DNA of 64,000 nucleotides, from the NCBI GenBank assembly GCA_021604005.1, contig BQIV01000006.1, positions 1-64,000 on the forward strand, written 5' to 3'. The position numbers and the translations under genes are program-made. This document shows positions 9,201-16,619 of this stretch, piece after piece. The stretch is from Nitrospirales bacterium (lineage in GTDB: Bacteria; Nitrospirota; Nitrospiria; Nitrospirales; UBA8639). The notes beneath the pieces are model-generated. The model did not search any database and was not told the DNA's origin. It saw nothing but the letters and a program-made list of their open reading frames with translations. Numbering within the stretch: the stretch's first letter is position 1; the number at the start of each line of letters is the position of its first letter.

Positions 9201-10186
9201 CTCTTGCCAAGAATAACGGAAACCAACCGGTAGCCTGGTACCTTACGTGCGTATTTTTCTGCCTTGTCGCGAATATACCCGCGACGAACCTCCGGTTCTT
9301 CTGAATCAGCCGTCGGTTCTACCTCTCGTTTAATTACCGATACAGGAGTGCGCTTAGTCTGTTGAACCACGTGGGTGAGCTCATGAGCCATCAAACGGCG
9401 ATTTTCGACACTCTCACCAGGACCGATCCAAATATGCTGTCGGTGGGTAAAGGCACGTGCACCGATCCGACGCGCCGCATGCCGATCATCCGGTGCATCG
9501 TGGATGCGCACATCGGAGAAGTCTTTACCAAAACGCGGCTCCATAAAGGTGCGGAGTGAATCGGGTAGGGCGCGACCGCTGCCGGGCTGGCTAACTCGTG
9601 CGGTGACATCCTGCGGCGCAGCCCCACCTTCCGCTCCGACCATGGCCGTTTCGCCGGATCGAGCCGGTTGGGCGACCGGTTGCTCATCGGTAGGAGGTGG
9701 AGGTTCTTCTGCTGGGGCTTCTCCTGCCGTGTCCTCAGGTTGCCCACTCTCAATCTCCTTCATGTCGTCAGTCGTAAGCCCCGTGGTGTCGACATCTTCT
9801 TCTTGTGGAACTTCGGGATCTTGATGATCGGCAGGGATTGGTGGAGCACTTTCAAGTGTGTCGAGATTAGGTTGGTTGTCGGCAGCTGCCCGTCGGGCTG
9901 AGGGTATTCCGCGATCATTCCGACTAAAAGGAGACGAAGTCGCAGCGTGTGGTGCCATCTCCGGTGACGGCGTGGAAACAATGCGTTCAGCGGTGTTTTC
10001 CGCCTCGCGTTCGAGCGGATCATTCGCAGAACCGACTTTTAGGGCAGGTTGAATAGTTGCGAGAGATACGTGTGGGAGTTCGTTTTTTGTCTTGAGCCTA
10101 CCAACGGAGAAATTTCTTGCAGGTCGTACGTGAAACAGAATGCGTGGCTTATGTGTGCGTTTTGTTTTGTGCACGCAATCCGGCAT
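6236..10186 (-). CDS. large eCIS_core (DUF4157) protein with long amphipathic region and two HNH-like modules; putative payload
   Basis: 1316 residues. The N-terminus is basic, then Pro/Glu-rich and disordered (about 60-200). The eCIS_core domain follows (about 205-280: FMEPRFGKDFSDVRIHD, then AHELTHVVQQ with HELTH at 268-272). Residues 300-740 are almost wholly amphipathic helix with many short hydrophobic runs, followed by a Lys/Asn-rich linker. The C-terminal third has two similar modules. The first has ERDHIP at 910-915 and IVLYAKIH ending at H984; the second has ESDHLI at 1115-1120 and ILIFKDVH ending at H1201. This resembles an HNH-type nuclease pattern occurring twice. It is the last gene of the operon, 2 bp after another eCIS_core gene. 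eCIS_core proteins are usually cargo or cargo-linked. Nuclease activity is inference. The helical middle could be a translocation region or substitute for a tape measure. Confidence 0.75.
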   Translation of the reverse strand: MPDCVHKTKRTHKPRILFHVRPARNFSVGRLKTKNELPHVSLATIQPALKVGSANDPLEREAENTAERIVSTPSPEMAPHAATSSPFSRNDRGIPSARRAAADNQPNLDTLESAPPIPADHQDPEVPQEEDVDTTGLTTDDMKEIESGQPEDTAGEAPAEEPPPPTDEQPVAQPARSGETAMVGAEGGAAPQDVTARVSQPGSGRALPDSLRTFMEPRFGKDFSDVRIHDAPDDRHAARRIGARAFTHRQHIWIGPGESVENRRLMAHELTHVVQQTKRTPVSVIKREVEPTADSEEPEVRRGYIRDKAEKYARKVPGYRLVSVILGKSPITGNRVERNGTNLLGALMSMIPGGGILFDRLMETRVIQNAFEWVNTRLHSLNITWTRIKGLISELLDYIPAWPSNAIRKAKSLFAPIVRDILTFIREVKDKILEFIIRGALKLAGPLAEKVWGVIKKGGNVISTILEDPLQFAKNLFNSVLKGFRQFGSNVFTHIKKGLLGWLFGAIQGLEITIPEKLDFKGLISIGLQIVGLTYANFRAKLVKRLGANGERKVAYLEKSVEVVKILLKEGFVGIWQRVLQMIENFKQTMIGGIQKFVIETLIKGGLSWLAGLSNPVGAVVKVVLAIYNMIKTFLERLDQILEVANSIFNSVGAIAVGKIQQAANFIEKTIAATIPVVISFLAALVPVTGITNSIRGIIKKLRAPVDKAMEKMIAFLVKKAKKLFSKIIGKLNSKRQLPSANFKIGKTSRRIYAEKKGKSIQVMIAYRKGTPIEQVDNETKAEAKKLKGEDAKKIGTAITGKGTEANNETAKVKTKVKLNLKNQNQNKNLKTLKTEIDKAAKEMGEAGKAAEGNAEVNEEAGGNTPLFRHKPERYKGEGDVDTWSALKKKMDADQKAAGTSGVAISSIFERDHIPTKKTLQAIEKVIKPQNKTQKKNTSLKRARTQAKNSKTKQDPKPLGLLHDRSTKVNAKSHYAIVLYAKIHAGKEKEDGKVETIASSKKSLPNKIQDFKDHLITHVKEQTDDIRTSYKTEKLKTIKNKVNQGLVDITNKANENFKLNQADIKRPKARAIPAGPRETVLFKPKDKKLNFSGNEGKTGSHKYLANNFSMRGILESDHLIDDAFPQAVRKQKNGSAWTIGDISDSISSSVEKHIKTLPTGGKIAARKRYNTAKKTPIFSSPDMQSYTRDKGRAILIFKDVHDAVDQPDRDAVQQKLKKKFDSKQLGGLQQYVKGKSNDTPTVLAENLRGLIKPFFTKRFNRHAKIIQEQYEKNQRNYVIGINPKNKKTAGDEMDRIIGNVKDSIKTLRDETKALFD

Positions 10187-10188
10187 GA

Positions 10189-11550
10189 TTAAGGTCCCAC
10201 ATTTCCACCGGTTGTTGGAGTAGGTGTTGGGGCTGGTGGCACCTGAGTTGTTGTGTCACACTGAGTGTTAATACTAGAAACACCAAAAACTTCACGCAAG
10301 AACTTCCCATAACAGGCAGGGTTACGATGCCGACGACTCAATCTTTCAGGATGACCTCCAAAGCGTAATCCGGCATGAGCAGCTTCATGCACGAGCACGC
10401 TTGCCTGTGCCTTTACATCTGGAAAATCCCAGAAATGTGGACATATAGCAATGTGCCGAGTACCAGTAGGACAAGCAATGGCCAAGTCGGTAGCGTCGCA
10501 TCTTGTTCTACGACATCCACGGAGGGTGAATCTCGATGTACCAGGGCATTGGTACCGTATCGCCCTTTGCAACCATCTTGCGATTCTAGTCAATCGACCA
10601 CCAATCCCACGCATTTCGTTCGACGCGGCTTCCTGAACACTGGGAAAGGAAGCACGGCGAAACCGAGATTTAAATCGACCATTGTTGAGTTGTCTCGGAC
10701 CGCCAAACCATTTAAAGTAAGCTTTCACGATATTGTCCGTATGGAACGTGTTTGGTGTCATTGTGGTTGTACTAATCAACAGCAGACCATCTGCTGCACT
10801 AGCCATACTCACTCCCATGCTATCCGCCTTTTCGATTGCCTGTAACGCGTTGCCTGGTGAATTATTACTATTATCAGCGCAACTAGAATTTGATCTCACC
10901 GCGCGCCGCAGAGTTGATTGGTCATTTACCACATGTGCCAATTCATGGGCCATCAGATGACGACCTGATTCCGTTTCTGGTCGGTGTTCCCCTTTCGCGA
11001 AGGCGATATTCGAGCCAAGCGTAAAGGCGCGGGCGTGAATCCCTTGGGAAGCCTTGTCAGTGGTCGAGTCATCATGGATGCGAATTGATGAAAGGTCTGT
11101 CCCGAAACGCGGTTCAAAAAAGGCTCGTTCGGCCTGTGCTAGTGGTTTTCCAACTCCCATGGACTTGATAGCTGTTGCCGTATTTGGCGAGGCCGTCACC
11201 GCAGCAGAACCTGCAGCAATTGGGGAAGAAGTCGGTGTCGATTTAGTCTTGACTGTTTCTTCCTGTTCTTGATTCTCCGGTGCACGCTTGACTTTGTTCT
11301 CTTCCACTTTGCATTCCTTACATTTTCTGTGCACCATACCCCCAGAAATTGGCATTCGCATAACCCGATCGGCCATTTGATCTGCTGCCTTTTCAGCTGG
11401 ATCCTGTATTCCACCAATAAGTAGTCCGCTATCACCAAGGGTGTTCCGTTTCGCATCCGTTCGTGCAGCCATCGTCGAAGAGGAAGGAAGTCGACGAACG
11501 GTTGGTCTCCTCGCTTGAACACGTCTGCGAATTTTTCGTCGCATAGCCAT
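10189..11550 (-). CDS. eCIS_core (DUF4157) protein with C-terminal HExxH metalloprotease-like domain; putative payload
   Basis: 453 residues. A very basic N-terminus (MAMRRKIRRRVQARRPTVRR) leads to a disordered stretch with CKEC (77-80). The eCIS_core domain is at about 139-214 (FFEPRFGTDLSSIRIHDDS, and HELAH at 202-206). A separate C-terminal domain has many cysteines and a second, well-formed zinc site, VLVHEAAHAGLRFGGHPE (HEAAH 388-392), followed by NPACYGKFLREVFG. The latter layout recalls aspzincin-like M35 peptidases, where HExxH is followed by a conserved Asx/Tyr helix, but the match is by eye. A Pro/Thr tail ends the protein. It lies 18 bp after the DUF6519-like gene and 2 bp before the second eCIS_core gene. 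A toxin delivered by the injection system is the likely role; the protease target is unknown. Confidence 0.75.
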   Translation of the reverse strand: MAMRRKIRRRVQARRPTVRRLPSSSTMAARTDAKRNTLGDSGLLIGGIQDPAEKAADQMADRVMRMPISGGMVHRKCKECKVEENKVKRAPENQEQEETVKTKSTPTSSPIAAGSAAVTASPNTATAIKSMGVGKPLAQAERAFFEPRFGTDLSSIRIHDDSTTDKASQGIHARAFTLGSNIAFAKGEHRPETESGRHLMAHELAHVVNDQSTLRRAVRSNSSCADNSNNSPGNALQAIEKADSMGVSMASAADGLLLISTTTMTPNTFHTDNIVKAYFKWFGGPRQLNNGRFKSRFRRASFPSVQEAASNEMRGIGGRLTRIARWLQRAIRYQCPGTSRFTLRGCRRTRCDATDLAIACPTGTRHIAICPHFWDFPDVKAQASVLVHEAAHAGLRFGGHPERLSRRHRNPACYGKFLREVFGVSSINTQCDTTTQVPPAPTPTPTTGGNVGP

Positions 11551-11568
11551 CGCTCTCTCCTATCTAAA

Positions 11569-14500
11569 CTATCTCTTGAGAAAAGCCTCCGCGTCTCTTT
11601 TGAGCTTTCTAGCAGCAGTATCCTTAAGAATTCCTGCATCAACGAGTTCTTTGATTTTAGCAGTCGTCAGTTTTGCAACATCAGACAAGGTCGTAATCCC
11701 AACGCCCGCTAGCTTCGTTACGAGTTCGGGATTCTTATTTCCAGTTACGACGGTTACTGGCTGGTTCTCCCGGACAGCAAGGATGATTGTCTTGCGGTTT
11801 TCTTCTGCCGATTCAAGCTCCTTGTTGACTTTTTCGATCTCCTTTGTGATCTTGGTCCGAGCCTTAGCCAGTTCAGCAAGCTGGGCTTCGACCTCTTTTA
11901 CAGCGGCGACGGATTTCTCTCGCTCTGTATCGAGAGTCTCCACATCTGTTTTAAGCTTGATGACATTTTCCGAGAGCATTTCACGCAAAGAGACCAGATC
12001 TGCCAGTTCTCCTTTTGCTGTATTTGTCGTGTCGATCAGTTCTTTGGCTTTCACCTCATCTTCTTTAGAGACAAAAGCTTTTTTGGTTGGAAAGGGAAGT
12101 TTGCCGGACCCGCGCTCTAAGAGGACATACCCACGTGCCACTCCATTCTGCAATAGGAGTCCAACTTTGTCTCCTGGACGCACGAATCCGGCTGATATCA
12201 ATTGATCCGTTTCAGAAACGCCTACCGTACTTTCTTGAATAATCTTAATAGCTTCATCATCATCAACGTCGATTGTTTGGGTAATTTCGATGCCATTGCC
12301 GAGCAGCGTTTTTTTTGCATCGGCTTCGCTCAAGTCATTGACCGTAATTTTCTTTTCTTGTTCTGTCGGTAATTTTGGTGGACGGCCAGTGAATGCTTCA
12401 GCTATGTGATATTCTTCATTAAGATCCGCGAATGTGATATTCGTGTATTTTCCAGGATCATACTTAATGGTTGTTTTGGGTTTCACATCTCCTCCATCAT
12501 CATCCAACCTGGAACCACAACAAAACTGTGCGAAGGTCTTGGCGACCTTTTCCCGACTTTCACCGATAAAGTATTGCAGCGAACGCCAGGTCATGGCTTG
12601 CTTGCGGCAGCAAAACGGACAAACCTCTTCAAGTAAAAACGTGTCGTTGGAGTACTTGCCGCGTAGACAAGCAATAGGAACCAGGAAGGGCGCTTTTCCC
12701 AAATCCGGTGGACATTTAGGGAAAAGGGCTTCACACACACAACGCCGCAGCCGCTCCTCGTCACTTCGGAGAAAGACTTGGAAAACAGCATTGGCTTGTT
12801 GCATTTGGCGAATCTGACGTGCTGTTCCTTGAGTGTTTCCAATCGGATTGTTCTGGATAGCCTCTTGGACACGTTCCTTATACCTTTCGGTTTCTTCCTT
12901 TGAGGCTTTTTTCTGAAAGGCATTGAGCAACCTTTCATTAAAAACTGCAGCCTCCTTTGCCTCGGCCTCGGTCAGTTTAGCCGAACCACTCAACGCTCCC
13001 TCACTCGATGAGGTAACCAGGATCTTTTTCCCCACCGCTTTTGGTTTCGCGGGAAGTTTGCTGATGAAATCATCAATGTTGATAATCTCTTTTTCGTTTA
13101 GACAATTTTTGATTGATTGTAAAAATCCCGGGTCATCCGGGCCGTAAGCCAGGCTGGCCGGGACTACGTGCAGTGTGACCTTTCCGCCATTCTGTGCGGC
13201 AAGGGCAAGACATGCCTCTCCTTTACCCAAAGCTGTAATCAGGGCCTGTTCATTAGCAAACAAAATTCCTTCCTTGAATTTCAGTTCACTAATATCAAAC
13301 ATTCCTCCCTCGAAACGTGTGATTTTACCTGACCGATCTATAAAAGCTCCGCCAGTGATCTTGACCTGATCGGTGCCCCGCTTCACCAGGGATGGAATGA
13401 TGCCGCATAACACTCCCCAGTCGAACAGCAGCCGGAACGAGGCATGAATCGAGAAATCGATCTTACACAGGGCATCTAAAGCGGCTTGAACATCTTGCGC
13501 ATCGTCATACAGTTCAGGACAATTGGACTGAAAACGAATATCATCGGCGGATATATCGCAAAGATGATCCAGCGCCTGTTGAACGTTTTCCGCATCAGCG
13601 TAAAGCTTCGGACATGTGTTATCGAATCCAACATGCGTGGCCGGCAAGTTTGAAAGAGTAGGGAATGAAAGTTTTCGGATCTCTGCATCGGTTGGAGGCA
13701 AGATTGCGCCTGAAGTATCGACTCGAAAAAGTGTACAATAGTGATGAATCACACCAACGGGAGTTTCTTTGACCAAACGGACCTGGTCGCTTTCCGCGGC
13801 AAACCGTCGCAGCTCCACCAGCCAATAATCACCGGCGACAACAGCGACGCCGGCAAGATCCAGTTCGACTTCGAAAGCCTCGATCCGAAGCGTGACGGTC
13901 TGGCCAGCTGCCGAAATCTGAAACCCGTTCCCTTTCGTACTCGTGACAGTTGCCGTACTCGTGTTAATCACCGCCTGTCCATCCCAACGGCGCACGAAGG
14001 GCCAAGGCTGTCCATTGTGGTCGGTGGCGGGCGTGGGGGTTGTGCTCAGGTCATCCACGAATGTTGACCGCTTCGCATTCGGGGGGTCGGCAAATACGCC
14101 AAGGTGGCCTTCTGTAATTTCCGAGAAAAACTCATAGACCTTTCCCGTGCGCTCAAAATCCTCATGGTTTACGTCTGCGGTCGCGATGGCAGCCGCATTC
14201 TCAATCGACCACGCGAGTGTGATGGTCCCAGGCGCATTTGGTGTTCCTGTGACATCGATGACCTCCAACCGCCACAACGAATTGGCAATGATTTGTTCTG
14301 CGCTGACTACATCGGCACATGGATCGCATTCATCGGCCAGTATGACGGCATTGAGTGGTGTCACCGTGAGTTTCCCTGTTCCGATTTTGGGGAAGGCTCC
14401 GGTTCCATCCTGAATATCCGGCAAAACTGAAAGGGGAGCGGCCTTTAACTGAGTCATGGTTCGCGTACGGAAGGCCGTGACGGCTCCATGTAATCCGACA

Positions 14501-14919
14501 TCAGCAAGATAAGGATCCTCAAGGGGATACACCGGCCGATCCCAGATATCCGCATAGATAATTTGATCGGTAGTGTTGGGCAGGGCGGGGCCTTGAAGAA
14601 GATCGGCTTGATTAGAAAACAGTGCGAGGGGGCTATTCAGGTTTGCCCCAGGAATGGCAGTCAAGACACCACGGACTCCATCCGCATAAATAATGCCTTC
14701 TTGTAAAGAAAGAGCATTATTTTCTCCGATAGCCACAGCCCCACCGACCTTTGGGACTCCATCTTTAATCGTGTCGTCACCAAGGTGATCGGTCCTGTCT
14801 TGCGTGATGCGGGAGCGTTCATCAAGATCGGCATCTGTTACCATACTTCCCTGTATATGATAGACGCCCGAATACCGCTGTTCTGCTCGATAACTTTCTC
14901 GTGAGATCAGAGATTTCAT
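11569..14919 (-). CDS. DUF6519-like eCIS structural protein with coiled coil and HhH-like tail
   Basis: 1116 residues. The N-terminus (SYRAEQRYSGVYHIQGSMV, then TDADLDERSRI) matches the DUF6519 opening seen in injection-system loci, where an RVQ...LDADWNEQ-like stretch is typical. Residues 435-487 hold two copies of a CPxLYxDAxxVQxALDxLC motif. A Cys-rich zone lies near 750-820 (CPFCCRKQ, FCCG). A long coiled coil spans about 955-1050. The last 60 residues resemble a helix-hairpin-helix/SAM-type fold (TKLAGVGITTLSDVAKLTTA). It sits directly after the gpI-like gene, where tail fibre genes are found in related loci, so an outer baseplate or receptor-binding part is plausible. The precise role is not known to me. 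Confidence 0.7.
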   Translation of the reverse strand: MKSLISRESYRAEQRYSGVYHIQGSMVTDADLDERSRITQDRTDHLGDDTIKDGVPKVGGAVAIGENNALSLQEGIIYADGVRGVLTAIPGANLNSPLALFSNQADLLQGPALPNTTDQIIYADIWDRPVYPLEDPYLADVGLHGAVTAFRTRTMTQLKAAPLSVLPDIQDGTGAFPKIGTGKLTVTPLNAVILADECDPCADVVSAEQIIANSLWRLEVIDVTGTPNAPGTITLAWSIENAAAIATADVNHEDFERTGKVYEFFSEITEGHLGVFADPPNAKRSTFVDDLSTTPTPATDHNGQPWPFVRRWDGQAVINTSTATVTSTKGNGFQISAAGQTVTLRIEAFEVELDLAGVAVVAGDYWLVELRRFAAESDQVRLVKETPVGVIHHYCTLFRVDTSGAILPPTDAEIRKLSFPTLSNLPATHVGFDNTCPKLYADAENVQQALDHLCDISADDIRFQSNCPELYDDAQDVQAALDALCKIDFSIHASFRLLFDWGVLCGIIPSLVKRGTDQVKITGGAFIDRSGKITRFEGGMFDISELKFKEGILFANEQALITALGKGEACLALAAQNGGKVTLHVVPASLAYGPDDPGFLQSIKNCLNEKEIINIDDFISKLPAKPKAVGKKILVTSSSEGALSGSAKLTEAEAKEAAVFNERLLNAFQKKASKEETERYKERVQEAIQNNPIGNTQGTARQIRQMQQANAVFQVFLRSDEERLRRCVCEALFPKCPPDLGKAPFLVPIACLRGKYSNDTFLLEEVCPFCCRKQAMTWRSLQYFIGESREKVAKTFAQFCCGSRLDDDGGDVKPKTTIKYDPGKYTNITFADLNEEYHIAEAFTGRPPKLPTEQEKKITVNDLSEADAKKTLLGNGIEITQTIDVDDDEAIKIIQESTVGVSETDQLISAGFVRPGDKVGLLLQNGVARGYVLLERGSGKLPFPTKKAFVSKEDEVKAKELIDTTNTAKGELADLVSLREMLSENVIKLKTDVETLDTEREKSVAAVKEVEAQLAELAKARTKITKEIEKVNKELESAEENRKTIILAVRENQPVTVVTGNKNPELVTKLAGVGITTLSDVAKLTTAKIKELVDAGILKDTAARKLKRDAEAFLKR

Positions 14920-14939
14920 AGCATTGTTCCCTTTTTAAC

Positions 14940-16619
14940 TTATGTGACGGCTGCAGCTGGTCGCGCCAATCGCGGGTCATAACGAATGGCAATTTCCTGC
15001 CCGAGAGGGAGAAAATTCTTCAATTTTAATTTTACCGCTCGTAATTGGGCGTTATAATAGAGATGGTGGTAGGCACCCATTTCTCCGTCATCCTCCGCCC
15101 CTTCACGGATTGCCCGAGATGTCGTCAGGTTCAGAACTCCTGATCCTGGTTCCCCGAACTGTGCAGGCCGTAGAACACATGAATTTTCATCTTTGAAATA
15201 CAGACGAATAAAATTTGGGTCACTGGCTGTGTTATTGGGACTTTTCTCGGCACAGCAACCAGCTAGGTCGGCGAGATCAAGCAGACTTGAAAACCGAACG
15301 CAGGTTTGCTCCTCTCCACTCTCGAGGTCCAACACATTGCCGGCGAAGATACAGTCGGATGCCCATAGGCGTTGAATGCGTGTTTGGCCTAACACCGTAC
15401 AGTAGACCAGTTGGGCAAACCCATTCGGGGCGACAATCACACCGAAGAGGCAGTCTTGTGCTTCAACGGTGGGGTTGTCACCCTTCGGTCCGAGAGTGAG
15501 ATTCGCCACCGCACATTTTGACAGTCTCAAACGGGTCTCACCCGCGTCATTTGGTTCGACTGTAATTGTTCCCTTGAACAACACGTTCTCAAAGGCAATG
15601 AGTAAATCTGACGGAATCGTGAGATCACCGGTCATCACAATCTTGTCGGGAGCGGGGGAGAGTAGATGGCCATTTGCATCTGTGGGATCACCGATGGCTT
15701 TCAAAATGTCGGCAGGGCCAAAGTTCTGAAATTGATCTGTCTGGGTGAGGTCAAATCCAAGCGGATTACTCCCGCCTGGTAAGGCGACCTCTCTGAGTTT
15801 GGGTTCGAAAAACCCAAAATGAGGTTGAAGATGGATGAGATTGCGGCGCGGATGTGGGCCAACATCGGGAAAATCCGGGTTCCGTAGATCGGGGGTGCGG
15901 ACTGCCGTGTCGTCATAGGCACCGAAAAAACAGGGAACCCCGTGTCGAGCCCGTGGCTTCCAGAACGTTTTGACCTTCTCATTCTTCATCATGCCATCGG
16001 CATTACGTTCTGACATCTCGAGTCGGTACAACGGGTTGGCTCCATCAGGATCGACTACCGCCCGATTGGTGAAGCGAAAATCGGGTATGCCGAGCGGAAG
16101 AGAGGGTGGTCCCAATGGATCACCATCACCTCGTGCTTTAGCCGGCGCTGTAAACGGAGGAAGATCCATTCTCGGTGTCAGCAACACTCGTCGCCAACCT
16201 TCGACCAACACGGTTTCTGCTCCGCTTACCACATCAGCGATATTGTCGATGTTTCGGAGCGTGCCTTTGGTCTTAAACCAACTAACGGCATTATTCAGCT
16301 CTTCCACCCGTTTCTTGGGATCGGGGGCCAGAAGTTTTGCGCCCACAAGCTCGGCAAGATAGGGGAGGAGCCAGGTTTGGATTTCACGTCTGTTGCCTTC
16401 CGAGTCGGAAATGAGATCAACTGACTCGGCAAACGCATCCGCATAGGCTTGCTCGGTCGTGCCGCGAATCAAATCCAGCAGGTGTCCAAAGCCATGGAGG
16501 AAGGCTTCCAGGTCACCCAGTTCCTTTCCTTCGCGAGGATCCAGAAATCGGTACTCTTCGGGTAATTGCCGGTAGAGGAGTAAGCCGGCTTTGGTTTTCA
16601 GATCTTCAATCGTCGTCAT
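14940..16619 (-). CDS. gpI-like tail/baseplate protein with C-terminal beta-helix-like region
   Basis: 559 residues. The first 150 match phage tail protein I (YRQLPEEYRFLDP, LEAFLHGFGHLLDLI, VGAKLLAPDPKKRVEELNNA, FKTKGTLRNIDNIADVVSG), a wedge component that links the baseplate to fibres in P2-like tails. From about 320 to 480 there are short regular beta turns with small residues and periodic Cys (LRLSKCAVANLTLGPKGD, VEAQDCLFGVIVAPNG, LVYCTVLGQTRIQRLW), as in right-handed beta-helices of tail spikes. It overlaps the preceding J-type gene by 4 bp, so the two are translationally coupled. A combined wedge and receptor-binding role is an inference from this two-part structure. Confidence 0.75.
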   Translation of the reverse strand: MTTIEDLKTKAGLLLYRQLPEEYRFLDPREGKELGDLEAFLHGFGHLLDLIRGTTEQAYADAFAESVDLISDSEGNRREIQTWLLPYLAELVGAKLLAPDPKKRVEELNNAVSWFKTKGTLRNIDNIADVVSGAETVLVEGWRRVLLTPRMDLPPFTAPAKARGDGDPLGPPSLPLGIPDFRFTNRAVVDPDGANPLYRLEMSERNADGMMKNEKVKTFWKPRARHGVPCFFGAYDDTAVRTPDLRNPDFPDVGPHPRRNLIHLQPHFGFFEPKLREVALPGGSNPLGFDLTQTDQFQNFGPADILKAIGDPTDANGHLLSPAPDKIVMTGDLTIPSDLLIAFENVLFKGTITVEPNDAGETRLRLSKCAVANLTLGPKGDNPTVEAQDCLFGVIVAPNGFAQLVYCTVLGQTRIQRLWASDCIFAGNVLDLESGEEQTCVRFSSLLDLADLAGCCAEKSPNNTASDPNFIRLYFKDENSCVLRPAQFGEPGSGVLNLTTSRAIREGAEDDGEMGAYHHLYYNAQLRAVKLKLKNFLPLGQEIAIRYDPRLARPAAAVT

